Assembly (NCBI GenBank): GCA_011051475.1
Contig: DRLE01000181.1
Coordinates: 1 to 15,195, forward strand
Source of the DNA: Gammaproteobacteria bacterium
GTDB taxonomy: Bacteria; Pseudomonadota; Gammaproteobacteria; SZUA-229
Direction of reading: 5' to 3'
DNA: 15,195 bases
A model generated the notes under the pieces. It was not told where the DNA came from and ran no database searches. It saw nothing but the letters and a program-made list of their open reading frames with translations. This document shows, piece by piece, positions 1 to 7,958 of the stretch. Each line of letters opens with the position of its first letter. The first letter of the stretch is position 1. The position numbers were made by a program, and so were the translations under genes.

Positions 1-2694
1 GGTCAGATCACAGTACTCGCAACTGCCCGGATAGCGTTTCGGATCGACCTCGGCATTGCCCTGGCGAAAGGATTCACCCAGGCGCTCGATGCCAGAACGC
101 CAGTTAGCCAGCACCTGTTGCCATGAATCCTCAAACTTTGTCTGCCCCAGTTTTTCCCATGACTTTACTGCCGGCAACAGACCTTCCTCGGCGCTGACGC
201 CCTTGAACTTGATCTCACCCGCCCTGATCTGCCCGAAGCAGACCGCCGCAAGCTCGCCTTCGACCGCCATACTGTAGAGCGGCAGCTGCGGCTCATCCGG
301 CCGCTCGCCGAACCATTGTGCCGCACTGACATTGCCGGTTTTATAATCGATCAGCACCAGTCGGCCATCATCGAGCGCATCGATACGGTCGATAAAAAGC
401 CTGACCTCGATGCCACCGGCCCTGAGCTGATATCGCTGCTCTTTTGCAATGACCCGAAACGGGGCACGCTGTTTTTCCAGCGCAAGCCACTGCTGCGCCT
501 GCTGTTGCAGACGCTTTTTTTCGAGCTCAAGAAAGCGGCCTTTCAGGGTTTGCGGATAGAAACGGCGCTGTTCTTCCGTGGCCTCGCCGACCGCCTGCGC
601 AATCATGGCTTTGAGCGCATCCTCGTCCAGCTGCAGCAGCTGTTGCTGTGTTTGTATTGTCGACCAGAATTTTTCCAGCACCCGATGCACCAGGGAGCCG
701 CGCACCATGGCATTCAGCCCTATCTCTGCCTGCGCAAAAGGCCTGGCGCCCAGGCGCTGCTCGGCAAAGGCGCGAAACGGGCAGGCAGCCTGTAACTTGA
801 ATATCTGACTGCCGCCTCCGGCACGTTCCACTGCCTCATTCAGGGCAGGTGCCGGATCATCTGCCAGGCTTTCGGTATTCCGGCTCTGGTGAACAAGCTG
901 CAGGCTGTCGCTGCCTCGCCAGCAATCAAGATCCTCTGGCGCAATCGTATCAAGTTCCAGAATCAGGGGGCTGGGCCCCAGCTCGGCCTCGCCTTCGCGC
1001 AGCGGGTAACTCACGATGACACTGTCCGCACTGGCCAGCAGGGCGCGGGTAATATGTTTCGCCAGCGCCAGTGCCTGCGCTTCGGAGGCCTGTGGCAGAC
1101 GCTGCTCACGCTGCAGCGACAGGGGAATAAAGGGGTTGGCTTTTGCCGGCGGTGGCCAGGCGCCATCATGCAGGCCGCATACCCAGAGATGATCGAACTG
1201 CTGCTCTTCGGCTTCCAGCAAACCGAGCACCTGTACCGGCAAGGCTCCGGTTTGCGGCTGAAAGATACGCTCATCGGCCATCCGGGCAAGTTGCGCCACG
1301 GCTTCACTCAGGCGCATTTTCCTGCCGAGCACTTCCAGTGCGGCAAACTCGCCCAGCAGCTCCTGCCAGGCGCAGGCCGCCTGGTATTCCTCGCTGTTCA
1401 GGCTGCGCCCCAGCGGCCAGCCCAATGCTTTCAGCAACAGGCTGAAGTAATCCGGCCAGTAACCTGCCGGCTGGCTGCCGCCCTGTTTTTCTTTTGCTTC
1501 TGTCTGCAGTTGCAACCAGTGATCCAGCTGCGCCAGCAGTTGCGGGCAATAATGCGGCTGTTCCTGCTGGGCGGCGAAAAAGCGCAGGCTGTTAACACTG
1601 ATATTGAGCTCGCCTGTCTCGCGCAGGCGTCGGTCCAGCAGGGCACGGGCGCTGCTTTCTTCTTCGTAACCGGCGATATAGGGAGAAAGCAGAAGCGGGG
1701 AAAGCTCTGCCAGCGTGGTTTCATAGCGCAGCAGCCTGAGAACCTGCAGCGCACAGGCGATAACCGGGTATTGTGACAGGGGCCGTCCCAGTGAGATATT
1801 GTAGGGTCTTGCGACTGACTCAGCGCCGGGCAGCAGCGCTTCGGGCACAAGGATTCTGTCCAGCGCCTGGACAATCATGTCTCGCTGCGCCGACAGTTCG
1901 GGCACCACCACCCCGATACCTGCCTGCGGGTTTTCAGCCAGGCACTGGCGCACCCAGCGCGCCATCAAACCGAGCTCATCACGTGTATCCTTGCAGGCAA
2001 GCCTTAGCGGCCTGTGTGCCGGCTCCCGCCCTGCCTGTTGCAGCCATTTCACTTTCAGGCCATCCTCCAGCAGCGCCTTAAGCAATACATCCTGCTGTGG
2101 CGTCAGCAGATCAAAGCCCAGCAACAGCATTTCACCGCCTGCCTGCTTTTGCCGGTGCATGGCCGCGGCAAGTGCCTGCGCGGCCGGCTCTTCAGCCAAC
2201 GCACTGGCAAGCTTCGCCGCCGAGAGCCAGTTGTTTTTTCTGCAAAGCCTTGTAAAGGCATTCGCCCACTGATAAAAGGCCGCCGTATCACTGTTAACGG
2301 AAAACACACCGGAACTCAGTGGCAGCTGCCAGCTCTGCAGCAGCTGCCAGGCCTGTTGCGCCCGCCGCAGCGTGCTATTGATCTGCTGCAGCGGATTGTC
2401 CTTCAGGCTTTCGGAAATGACCTGCTTCCACAACAGTTGCTCCTGCGCGGTATTCAATACCATCGGCAGGGCCTGCTCCGTGTTGATGATTACGGCTTCC
2501 CAGAGTGTCTGCAACCAGGCCGACCAGGGCATGATCTGCGGCGTCGGCCAGACTGCGTGCCCCTTCTCAAGCTGCGCCTGTTCATACAGACGGCGGCAGC
2601 TTTCTGCAAGGCGCTTGTTGGCCGTCAGCAGCAACGCGCCTTTTTCCAGGGCCTGCTGTAAATCGGCGGGGCGGATTGTCTGCTGTTTAATCAA
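1..2694 (-). CDS. PD-(D/E)XK nuclease, RecB/AddB-like probable DNA repair protein (C-terminus beyond window)
   Basis: Reading the minus strand from TTG at 2694 gives at least 898 uninterrupted codons running off the left edge. The C-terminal part has the nuclease core: His670 (LVHRVLE), Asp772 within IDRID, then Asp783 and Lys785 in LIDYKTG. It also has AddB-type iron-sulphur cysteines: Cys638 (CPFRAF), then Cys892 and Cys895 (CEYC); a fourth Cys should lie just past the edge. The middle part has family-like segments such as FDHLWVCGLHDGAWPP and VSYPLREGEAELGPSPL. I see no Walker A motif near the N-terminus, so the helicase-like half is probably inactive. This matches the family annotated as probable DNA repair protein (TIGR03623 type). 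The start is uncertain: an in-frame stop at 2703-2701 forces TTG2694 or a rarer codon, and no Shine-Dalgarno is evident. It follows the small upstream gene by 19 nt, so it is probably co-transcribed. Confidence 0.9.
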   Translation of the reverse strand, partial: MIKQQTIRPADLQQALEKGALLLTANKRLAESCRRLYEQAQLEKGHAVWPTPQIMPWSAWLQTLWEAVIINTEQALPMVLNTAQEQLLWKQVISESLKDNPLQQINSTLRRAQQAWQLLQSWQLPLSSGVFSVNSDTAAFYQWANAFTRLCRKNNWLSAAKLASALAEEPAAQALAAAMHRQKQAGGEMLLLGFDLLTPQQDVLLKALLEDGLKVKWLQQAGREPAHRPLRLACKDTRDELGLMARWVRQCLAENPQAGIGVVVPELSAQRDMIVQALDRILVPEALLPGAESVARPYNISLGRPLSQYPVIACALQVLRLLRYETTLAELSPLLLSPYIAGYEEESSARALLDRRLRETGELNISVNSLRFFAAQQEQPHYCPQLLAQLDHWLQLQTEAKEKQGGSQPAGYWPDYFSLLLKALGWPLGRSLNSEEYQAACAWQELLGEFAALEVLGRKMRLSEAVAQLARMADERIFQPQTGALPVQVLGLLEAEEQQFDHLWVCGLHDGAWPPPAKANPFIPLSLQREQRLPQASEAQALALAKHITRALLASADSVIVSYPLREGEAELGPSPLILELDTIAPEDLDCWRGSDSLQLVHQSRNTESLADDPAPALNEAVERAGGGSQIFKLQAACPFRAFAEQRLGARPFAQAEIGLNAMVRGSLVHRVLEKFWSTIQTQQQLLQLDEDALKAMIAQAVGEATEEQRRFYPQTLKGRFLELEKKRLQQQAQQWLALEKQRAPFRVIAKEQRYQLRAGGIEVRLFIDRIDALDDGRLVLIDYKTGNVSAAQWFGERPDEPQLPLYSMAVEGELAAVCFGQIRAGEIKFKGVSAEEGLLPAVKSWEKLGQTKFEDSWQQVLANWRSGIERLGESFRQGNAEVDPKRYPGSCEYCDLT

Positions 2695-2713
2695 TCGTAT
2701 TTACAGCCATGAG

Positions 2714-3124
2714 CTACAGGCTGATTCTTTCCGGCTCGGGATTGACACAACCCAGCCAGGCAAAGCCTTCATCCAGGGTTTCAAACAGCTCGACCTCCTG
2801 GCCGAGCTCCTGCGCCAGTTGCTGATGCAGTTTCGCCAGGGAGAGAATTTCGGGATGGGAGATAACCAGGGCGGTGCGAAAGCGGCCGATATTGATACCG
2901 ATGCCGGAATTGATTTCGGCGATTCGGCGCACGTCCTCTTCTGTCACCTTGATCTCTTCGATATCCGTATCGTAGTAAAGCTGGGCAAAGCCGTCCTTGA
3001 CCTCACCGACATTGCGGCTGTCTATTTGCCAGAAGATGCCGTTGATAAAACTCTGCGGCTCGACCACGCCGGTAATCCTGCCCACGATAAGGGTGCCGTC
3101 ATTGTAAACATTCGCTTCAAACAT
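2714..3124 (-). CDS. Small SpoIIAA/STAS-like protein of unknown function
   Basis: This is a 136-residue soluble acidic protein without signal peptide or membrane segment. The N-terminal half looks like beta strands (FEANVYNDGTLIVGRITG). The C-terminal half (RTALVISHPEILSLAKLHQQ, then a segment ending FETLDEGFAWLG) resembles the strand-helix-strand-helix end of the STAS/SEC14-like (SpoIIAA-like) fold, where a short helix ending in a Trp-Leu pair is common. That assignment is an inference from pattern only. No catalytic motif is visible. Its ATG lies 1 nt after the stop of the transglutaminase gene, so translation is probably coupled. The nuclease gene follows 19 nt downstream. I do not recognise a specific family name. 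Confidence 0.8.
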   Translation of the reverse strand: MFEANVYNDGTLIVGRITGVVEPQSFINGIFWQIDSRNVGEVKDGFAQLYYDTDIEEIKVTEEDVRRIAEINSGIGINIGRFRTALVISHPEILSLAKLHQQLAQELGQEVELFETLDEGFAWLGCVNPEPERISL

Positions 3125-3125
3125 G

Positions 3126-4604
3126 CTAGTAACTGATTACGCCTGGTTTGTACTGTTTTACCTGCGGCATGCTCATGCCGACACGGGCATTGATATAGGT
3201 CGGATCGGCAATGATATAACGTTTGCCCTGGTAATTCAGACTATCGCCCTGAACGGGCTGATGAAAGTTGATCGCCGTGGCGACATGCCCGGGATAGTCG
3301 ACGCCAACCACGTCCAGCCCCAGCAGCTGACGCACCAGCCAGGCAAACAGTACGGCGCGATCTTCGCAGTCGGAATAGGGGTAGTACAGGGTTTCCTCGG
3401 GAAACAGATAATTCTCCCGGCCGAACTGCTTCTCGTCGGTTTCATATTTGAAGGCTGTCTGCACGAAGCGCAGCAGGAAATTGACCGCCTGCTGTTCGTC
3501 CATGCCTGCAATATAACCGCCCAGCTGTTTCAGCAGCGGCGCGGCCGTTTCCGGGTTTACCCCGGCGCTGAAATACATATCGAGGCTCAGCTGGGGGTAG
3601 GTCTCGAAAAACCGGATACGACCACGGTCGTAGCTTGCATCAATATTGTATTGCCTGCCTTCAAAACGAAACGACAGATGGCGGCGCTCTTCCCTGTTGC
3701 TGGCGGCGACCAGTGGCGTCACCTTCATATCCAGGCTTTCGGGCGTGCCGGGATATTCGCCATCATAGGTGAATACCTGCCCCGGCTGCTGGTGGTTGCC
3801 ATCAAAAGCCACGGCGTAAAAGCGCTTGCCGCCGAAGGTAAAATACGGCACCTCGAACAGTTCCTGGCGGGAGGGCACCAGCAGGTAGATACGCTGGCTG
3901 TCATAGGCAACACGTGCGCGGTAGCCGGTTTTGGCCAGCAAAAACCAGCTCAGCAGGGCGCTTTCGTTACGCCGGTTATGATTCACGGCCATGGCCAGTT
4001 CATGCACCATGGCGGCATAGGCCCAGTCGGTCAGCTGCAGCGATTCGTTCTGTGCCTTGAGCTGGTCGAGCAGGTCTTCATAGTCCGTACGGCTGAGCAC
4101 CGACCAGTAGTCGGCCACCGCATCCTTGTTGATGCCGCCAGACAGCCGTCGCTGCATTTGCCTGTCGACATAAAAGCGCAGCTGGCGGCCAAAGAAGTTG
4201 ATATCAACCGGCTGGCCCTGTGGTTTGGCCGGCACGAGCGCCGGTTCGGGAATGTTAACGACTACCGGCGGCGGCTTTATTGCCACGGGCTTTGTTTCAG
4301 CCGGTTTTTTCTCTGGCTGATGCCCGGACAGCGGCGGCGCAACAGGCATGACATCCGGCTTGGGCGCCTCATCGAGCTTTTCGCCCTTGACGATTTCGAT
4401 CGCCTTCCAGTGCATTTTCAGAAAGGCTGTAAACTCCCTGTCCCGTTTGTCGCGGTATTCCCGGAATTCCTTTTTCTGCTGCTGCACGCCCTGCGCCTGC
4501 TGCTGCATCCATTGCTGAAAATCCTGGTTTGCCCCTGCCGGCATATTGCTGATAGCTGCAGCCATTGGCATGGCGATTATGCATTGCAGTACAATTTTTT
4601 TCAT
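3126..4604 (-). CDS. Secreted transglutaminase-like cysteine protein
   Basis: The 492-residue product starts with a Sec signal peptide (MKKIVLQC through about residue 25). A Gln/Lys/Arg-rich, probably coiled segment follows (27-60), then a Pro/Lys-rich linker (about 80-132) and a large C-terminal domain. That domain ends with a transglutaminase-like Cys-His-Asp triad: Cys413 in YSDCEDRA, His440 in YPGHVATA and Asp467 in IIADPTY. Such domains are usually proteases, amidases or cross-linking enzymes; the substrate here is unknown. I chose ATG4604 over the upstream in-frame ATG4622 because it has a good Shine-Dalgarno (AAGGA, 8-9 nt away) and starts a proper signal peptide. It is the first gene of the leftward cluster, separated from the small downstream gene by 1 nt. 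The Cys at residue 8 is not in a lipobox context. Confidence 0.88.
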   Translation of the reverse strand: MKKIVLQCIIAMPMAAAISNMPAGANQDFQQWMQQQAQGVQQQKKEFREYRDKRDREFTAFLKMHWKAIEIVKGEKLDEAPKPDVMPVAPPLSGHQPEKKPAETKPVAIKPPPVVVNIPEPALVPAKPQGQPVDINFFGRQLRFYVDRQMQRRLSGGINKDAVADYWSVLSRTDYEDLLDQLKAQNESLQLTDWAYAAMVHELAMAVNHNRRNESALLSWFLLAKTGYRARVAYDSQRIYLLVPSRQELFEVPYFTFGGKRFYAVAFDGNHQQPGQVFTYDGEYPGTPESLDMKVTPLVAASNREERRHLSFRFEGRQYNIDASYDRGRIRFFETYPQLSLDMYFSAGVNPETAAPLLKQLGGYIAGMDEQQAVNFLLRFVQTAFKYETDEKQFGRENYLFPEETLYYPYSDCEDRAVLFAWLVRQLLGLDVVGVDYPGHVATAINFHQPVQGDSLNYQGKRYIIADPTYINARVGMSMPQVKQYKPGVISY

Positions 4605-4683
4605 GCGACCTGTCCTTTTCATCCTGGCCTGCCCGTTAGCGGCAGTATATCGGCACCGGTTATGATTCTATCGCTTTATGCAT

Positions 4684-4722
4684 AAAAAAACCGGCCCCCG
4701 CAGCAACGGAAGCCGGTTTTTA
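4684..4722 (-). terminator. Rho-independent terminator of the lipoprotein gene
   Basis: A CCGGC/GCCGG core extended by A:T pairs forms a 10-bp stem (4686-4695 with 4712-4721) around a 16-nt loop. On the minus strand it is followed by seven T residues. It lies about 30 nt after the stop of the lipoprotein gene. The A- and T-tracts on both sides mean that it could also stop plus-strand transcripts. It insulates the transglutaminase gene downstream. Confidence 0.85.
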
Positions 4723-4750
4723 TGCCACAAAGCATCAAAATAAAATGTGC

Positions 4751-5353
4751 TTATTTTTTCATATTGGCGATGGCTTCCGCCAGCTCTTCCTGGCCTTTCT
4801 GTGCCTTGAACTGCTGCCACAGGGCGCGGTCATTGTTCATGCTGGTGGTCAGCGCCTGCTTGGTTGCCATGGCGGCTCGCTCCGGGTCAAGACCGAGCAG
4901 CACGTACAGGGTGCCATTCGGGCTGGTGCGGGTCTTGTAGATTTTCGAACCCACCAGGGTTTCGTCGGTAATCTGCTTGGTGACCGAGGTATTCACCTTG
5001 TCGACGGTTTCACTGTCGGCCGCGCCGGTGGTTTCAGCATACTGCTTGATCATGTTCTGCACATGCACCTTCATGGACTGCGCCAGCTGCACGCGGGCAT
5101 CGGTGGCAGCCATGTTTTTCATAAAGCTGTGTCCGGCGGCGGATTTCTCGGCCACACCCACGGCCGAAACGGCGATACCTTCTACCGGCTCGTCACAGAT
5201 CCAGCCCGGTGCCGCGGTGTCTGGTGCATCCGGGAAGACGCAGTCCGGCGCCGCCTGCTTGACTTCGTCCTTGCCGCCACAGGCGGTTAATACCAGCGCC
5301 ATTGCCAGAATGCCGGCAAATGAAGCGATTGCTGAAAATCGTGTGTTTTTCAT
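4751..5353 (-). CDS. LPP20-like outer-membrane lipoprotein
   Basis: This 200-residue protein has a lipoprotein signal peptide with lipobox LTAC, so Cys25 would be lipidated, followed by GGKDE. The residue after Cys25 is Gly rather than Asp, which is consistent with Lol sorting to the outer membrane. The body (AVGVAEKSAAGHSFMKNMAA, then TDARVQLAQSMKV) resembles the LPP20 lipoprotein domain: a GxA strand followed by a long helix rich in Ala and Arg. A strand pair near TRTSPNGTLYVLLGLD follows. The start ATG5353 has GGGAGA about 8 nt upstream; the in-frame TTG at 5368 would overlap that site and disrupt the signal peptide. The gene is monocistronic, with its own leader and a strong terminator. 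The role is unknown; envelope or motility-associated functions are reported for some LPP20-like proteins. Confidence 0.82.
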   Translation of the reverse strand: MKNTRFSAIASFAGILAMALVLTACGGKDEVKQAAPDCVFPDAPDTAAPGWICDEPVEGIAVSAVGVAEKSAAGHSFMKNMAATDARVQLAQSMKVHVQNMIKQYAETTGAADSETVDKVNTSVTKQITDETLVGSKIYKTRTSPNGTLYVLLGLDPERAAMATKQALTTSMNNDRALWQQFKAQKGQEELAEAIANMKK

Positions 5354-5385
5354 ATTATTATCTCCCAATGAATGTCTGATTCTTT

Positions 5386-5406
5386 CCGCCCGGATCTTCC
5401 GGGCGG
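5386..5406 (-). other. Perfect hairpin in the leader between dsbA and the lipoprotein gene
   Basis: A 9-bp perfect, GC-rich stem (CCGCCCGGA at 5386-5394 pairs with TCCGGGCGG at 5398-5406) closes a 3-nt loop. It lies 64 nt after the dsbA stop and 32 nt before the lipoprotein start. On the minus strand it is followed by AAAGAA rather than a T-tract, so it is not a typical intrinsic terminator. It could be a 3' stabiliser of the ccm-dsbA mRNA or a structure in the lipoprotein leader. Confidence 0.6.
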
Positions 5407-5421
5407 ATCTGCTATAAGCCT

Positions 5422-5450
5422 AAAATAACCGAGTTTGCCGGCGCTTGCAA
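5422..5450 (-). promoter_or_regulatory. Possible sigma70 promoter for the lipoprotein gene
   Basis: On the minus strand, TTGCAA (5445-5450) and TATTTT (5422-5427) are separated by 17 nt, and transcription would begin just upstream of the leader hairpin. Both boxes match the consensus only partly. The call rests on spacing and position, between the dsbA stop and the lipoprotein leader. Confidence 0.35.
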
Positions 5451-5470
5451 TGCTGGCGGCAATACCGCTG

Positions 5471-6094
5471 TTATTTGGCCCCTGCCTTGCTTTCTTTGGC
5501 AATCAGGTAGTCCATGATCTTGAGCAGGTTTTCATAGGAACCTGCCATGGAACCACTGGTGGTGTACTTGCCGTTAATGGCAATGGTCGGCACACCCTGT
5601 ATGCGATAGGCCGCCTGTTTCATTTTTGCCTTACGCACCATGGCGTCAACCGCAAAGGAGTTGGCCTCTGCCATAAACTGCTTGCGATCAACCCCGTTTT
5701 CGGCCACAAAGTCTGCCAGCAGGCCAAGGCTGGTCAGCCGTTTGCGGTCTTTATGAATGGCATTGAATATCTTGCCATGAAGATCCTCGATAACACCCAT
5801 ATTGCTCAGCGCGTAATAGGCACGCGCCTGGGCTTCCCAGTCGGGACGGAAGATGGCCGGTACGCGCACGAACTTCACATTGGCCGGCATTTTCTTTTTC
5901 CAGCCATTGATATAGGGCTCGAAGGCATAGCAGTGCGGGCAGCCATACCAGAAAAACTCCAGAACCTCGATCTTGTCGCCACTGTCGGTTTCCTGCGGCG
6001 CAATCGTCTTGTAATTGACGCCGTCCTTGAAGTCTGCCGCCAGCAACTGGCCGGCGTTGAGCAGCAGGAATAAAAATACCAGAATTTTCTTCAT
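5471..6094 (-). CDS. dsbA: Thiol:disulfide interchange protein DsbA
   Basis: This is the periplasmic oxidant that introduces disulfide bonds into exported proteins. The 207-residue product has a signal peptide (cleavage near residue 19-20, LLAA-DF). The thioredoxin active site is FFWYGCPHCYAFEP with Cys52 and Cys55; the CPHC dipeptide is the classical DsbA form. The cis-proline loop is Pro169 in QGVPTIAING. An alpha-helical insert lies between the two motifs, and the length is normal for the family. The start ATG has GGAGA 4 nt upstream. It follows ccmI by 29 nt with no terminator between, so it looks like the last gene of the ccm operon. Its oxidising activity opposes the reducing CcmG/CcmH branch encoded just upstream. 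Confidence 0.97.
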   Translation of the reverse strand: MKKILVFLFLLLNAGQLLAADFKDGVNYKTIAPQETDSGDKIEVLEFFWYGCPHCYAFEPYINGWKKKMPANVKFVRVPAIFRPDWEAQARAYYALSNMGVIEDLHGKIFNAIHKDRKRLTSLGLLADFVAENGVDRKQFMAEANSFAVDAMVRKAKMKQAAYRIQGVPTIAINGKYTTSGSMAGSYENLLKIMDYLIAKESKAGAK

Positions 6095-6123
6095 GTCTTC
6101 TCCGTTCGTTATGCCTGCCCGTA

Positions 6124-7461
6124 TCAGGGCACAGGTTTATTGATGGTTATATTGACTGCTGATTCAGTCCTGTCATTCTGCACATCCAGCTGGCCGATAT
6201 AATCGCCACTGCTGGCAATGGCCGAGCCGGTTTTGGTAACGCGGGCGGATACCACCAGCTGGTCAAAGGCGCTGATATTCATGCCGGCCATCATGGCCAT
6301 GCTGTCGTCCAGTGTCACTGTCGCCGGCAGGTCGGCCAGGGTCATTTTCTTCACTGCCAGTGGCATGCGCGGGCCCTGTTTAGCCTTAGCATAGACAAAG
6401 ACGGCATCGTTTGCATTAAATTTACTGCGCGCTTCATCGCTGATAGTCACACTGACCTGAAGGCGTGTGCCCGTTGCGGCGGGCTGTGAAGCGGCAGCTG
6501 CGCCTGCTGCCGGTGTCGCTTGCGCCTGAGCCGGCATGGCCGCCGGCGCTTTGGCCATGGCCTCGCGGATAAGGGTTTCCATGGGTGGCACCTCTTCCCC
6601 TGCGGCAATCAGCTTGTCACGCGACTGGCTGATAATGCTGACTATGGATTTCACCACCTCTTCTTCCTGGGTAGCCATGGGCAACAGCCGGGTCAGCAAA
6701 TCGATGGCCTGACGGTAATTGCCATACTGGAATTCGGCATAGCCGGCAAACCACAGTACATTCGGATTATCCGGTTGCAGCTCGTAGGCGCGCATGACCA
6801 GGGCACGCGATTCGTCGTTAAACCGGCGTTCATTGTTCAGCGCCATCACCTCCGCCCGCTCCAGCATAAGCTGGGCATTCTCGCTGTCCTGCTCCAGTGC
6901 TGCCGCATAGGCGGCTGCCGCCAGCTCCAGCTCACCCAGGTATTTGTGCGCACGCGCCAGCATGGTCCATTCTTCAACGGTGCCGCCATTGGCCTCGACC
7001 CTGGCCTGCAGCTTTTGGGTCATCTCTTCGATGGATCCCGCCTGTTTTTGCGCCGCGGTCTGCGCCGTCAGCTGCGTCTCGTCACTGGCCGAATGCATAC
7101 CCAGCTGCAGGTACAGCAGCAGCGCCAGCATGGGCACAAACACGCTGATAAGCAGGGCAATGGCCGGGTGACGTTCGGCGGCAGCAACATAGTGTTCGGC
7201 CGCGGTCTGCTGGCTGGCTTCGGGGATATCGATCAACAGTTCGCGATCAAGCTCCTCGCGGGCGGCCTGGTAAAAGGCCTGGTCGATGCGGCCCTCTTCC
7301 AGATCTTCATCCAGCTCGCGCAGCTTGTCCGCATTGATCTGCAGGTTGCTGTCCTTGTAGGCAATCGCGGACGAACCGCGCACCCGGATCAGCGGGTAGA
7401 CCAGCAGCGAGATGGCCACCAGCAACATAACAACCAGGATGGCCCAGAAAATAATATTCAT
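6124..7461 (-). CDS. ccmI: Cytochrome c biogenesis protein CcmI (apocytochrome chaperone)
   Basis: CcmI binds the C-terminus of apocytochromes c and delivers them to the CcmF/CcmH haem ligation complex. The 445-residue protein has an N-terminal membrane helix (about 3-23) and a cytoplasmic helical loop with a leucine-zipper-like pattern (ADKLRELDEDLEEGRID, about 44-75). A second membrane helix follows (about 99-120), then a periplasmic TPR region (about 160-265; AYAAALEQDSENAQLML and AYELQPDNPNVLWFAGYAEF). A C-terminal beta-rich domain runs from about 335 to 445. An Ala/Pro-rich linker (about 305-330) separates the last two. It is separate from CcmH here, whereas E. coli CcmH fuses the two. 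Its ATG overlaps the ccmH stop as ATGA, indicating coupling. Confidence 0.95.
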   Translation of the reverse strand: MNIIFWAILVVMLLVAISLLVYPLIRVRGSSAIAYKDSNLQINADKLRELDEDLEEGRIDQAFYQAAREELDRELLIDIPEASQQTAAEHYVAAAERHPAIALLISVFVPMLALLLYLQLGMHSASDETQLTAQTAAQKQAGSIEEMTQKLQARVEANGGTVEEWTMLARAHKYLGELELAAAAYAAALEQDSENAQLMLERAEVMALNNERRFNDESRALVMRAYELQPDNPNVLWFAGYAEFQYGNYRQAIDLLTRLLPMATQEEEVVKSIVSIISQSRDKLIAAGEEVPPMETLIREAMAKAPAAMPAQAQATPAAGAAAASQPAATGTRLQVSVTISDEARSKFNANDAVFVYAKAKQGPRMPLAVKKMTLADLPATVTLDDSMAMMAGMNISAFDQLVVSARVTKTGSAIASSGDYIGQLDVQNDRTESAVNITINKPVP

Positions 7462-7952
7462 TTATCCTTACCTTTCTGCTCGGCATGCAGACTTTTGATG
7501 CGTTCGATTTCTTCAGGACTCAAGGCCTGGCGTTGCTTCATTTTGCTCTGGGCCTTCAGGTAATAGACGACAAACACCAGTCCCACGGCAAAAATAATGA
7601 TCGGCCCGAACCACAGCAGCCAGGTCAGCGGTTTCATTGGCGGGTTATAAAGCACATAGTCACCGTAGCGTTGCACCATAAAGTCGATAATCTCCTCTTC
7701 GCTCCTGCCATCCTTCAGCATGGTATAGATTTCAAGGCGCAGGTCCTTGGCAAGGTCGGCATTGGATTCGGCTATGTTCTGGTTCTGGCAGACCAGGCAA
7801 CGCAGCTCTTCACTGAGCTTGTGGAAAACCCGCTCGGTTTCGGGCGAATCAAACTGGAAGGTTTCTATCGGCGCGGCACCGGCCGCCGGTATGAAGCAGA
7901 ACACCGCTGTCAGCAGCAGGGCGACAAAAGTCAGTCTGTTGTTATTCATCAT
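7458..7952 (-). CDS. ccmH: Cytochrome c maturation thiol oxidoreductase CcmH
   Basis: This 164-residue protein has a signal peptide (about 1-27) and the CcmH/NrfF signature LRCLVCQNQNIAES with Cys52 and Cys55. A three-helix periplasmic domain (DLRLEIYTMLKDGRSEEEII, then VQRYGDYVLYNPP) follows, and one membrane helix (about 109-131) with a short charged cytoplasmic tail. It works with CcmG to reduce the CXXCH thiols of apocytochromes before haem attachment. It is the short, single-domain form; the TPR part is encoded by the next gene, ccmI, which overlaps it by 4 nt. Two adjacent ATG codons (7952, 7949) could serve as the start; AGG lies 9 nt before the first. Confidence 0.96.
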   Translation of the reverse strand: MMNNNRLTFVALLLTAVFCFIPAAGAAPIETFQFDSPETERVFHKLSEELRCLVCQNQNIAESNADLAKDLRLEIYTMLKDGRSEEEIIDFMVQRYGDYVLYNPPMKPLTWLLWFGPIIIFAVGLVFVVYYLKAQSKMKQRQALSPEEIERIKSLHAEQKGKDK

Positions 7953-7958
7953 ATAGTG

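Noticed and set aside
889..1776. Long plus-strand reading frame of 295 residues
   Set aside because: It is exactly antisense and codon-aligned to the nuclease gene, with low-complexity Gln/Leu-rich sequence and no recognisable domain.
1..2694. Possible pseudogene, because only short minus-strand frames appear when starts and stops inside the window are required
   Set aside because: Translating the whole region shows one continuous frame with conserved motifs to the edge; it is simply cut by the window.
3123..4685. Plus-strand reading frame of 520 residues
   Set aside because: It is antisense to the transglutaminase gene, which has a signal peptide, a catalytic triad and a Shine-Dalgarno; the antisense product has no family features.
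6520..7563. Plus-strand frame of 347 residues opposite ccmI
   Set aside because: It is antisense to ccmI, with His/Gln-rich composition typical of shadow frames.
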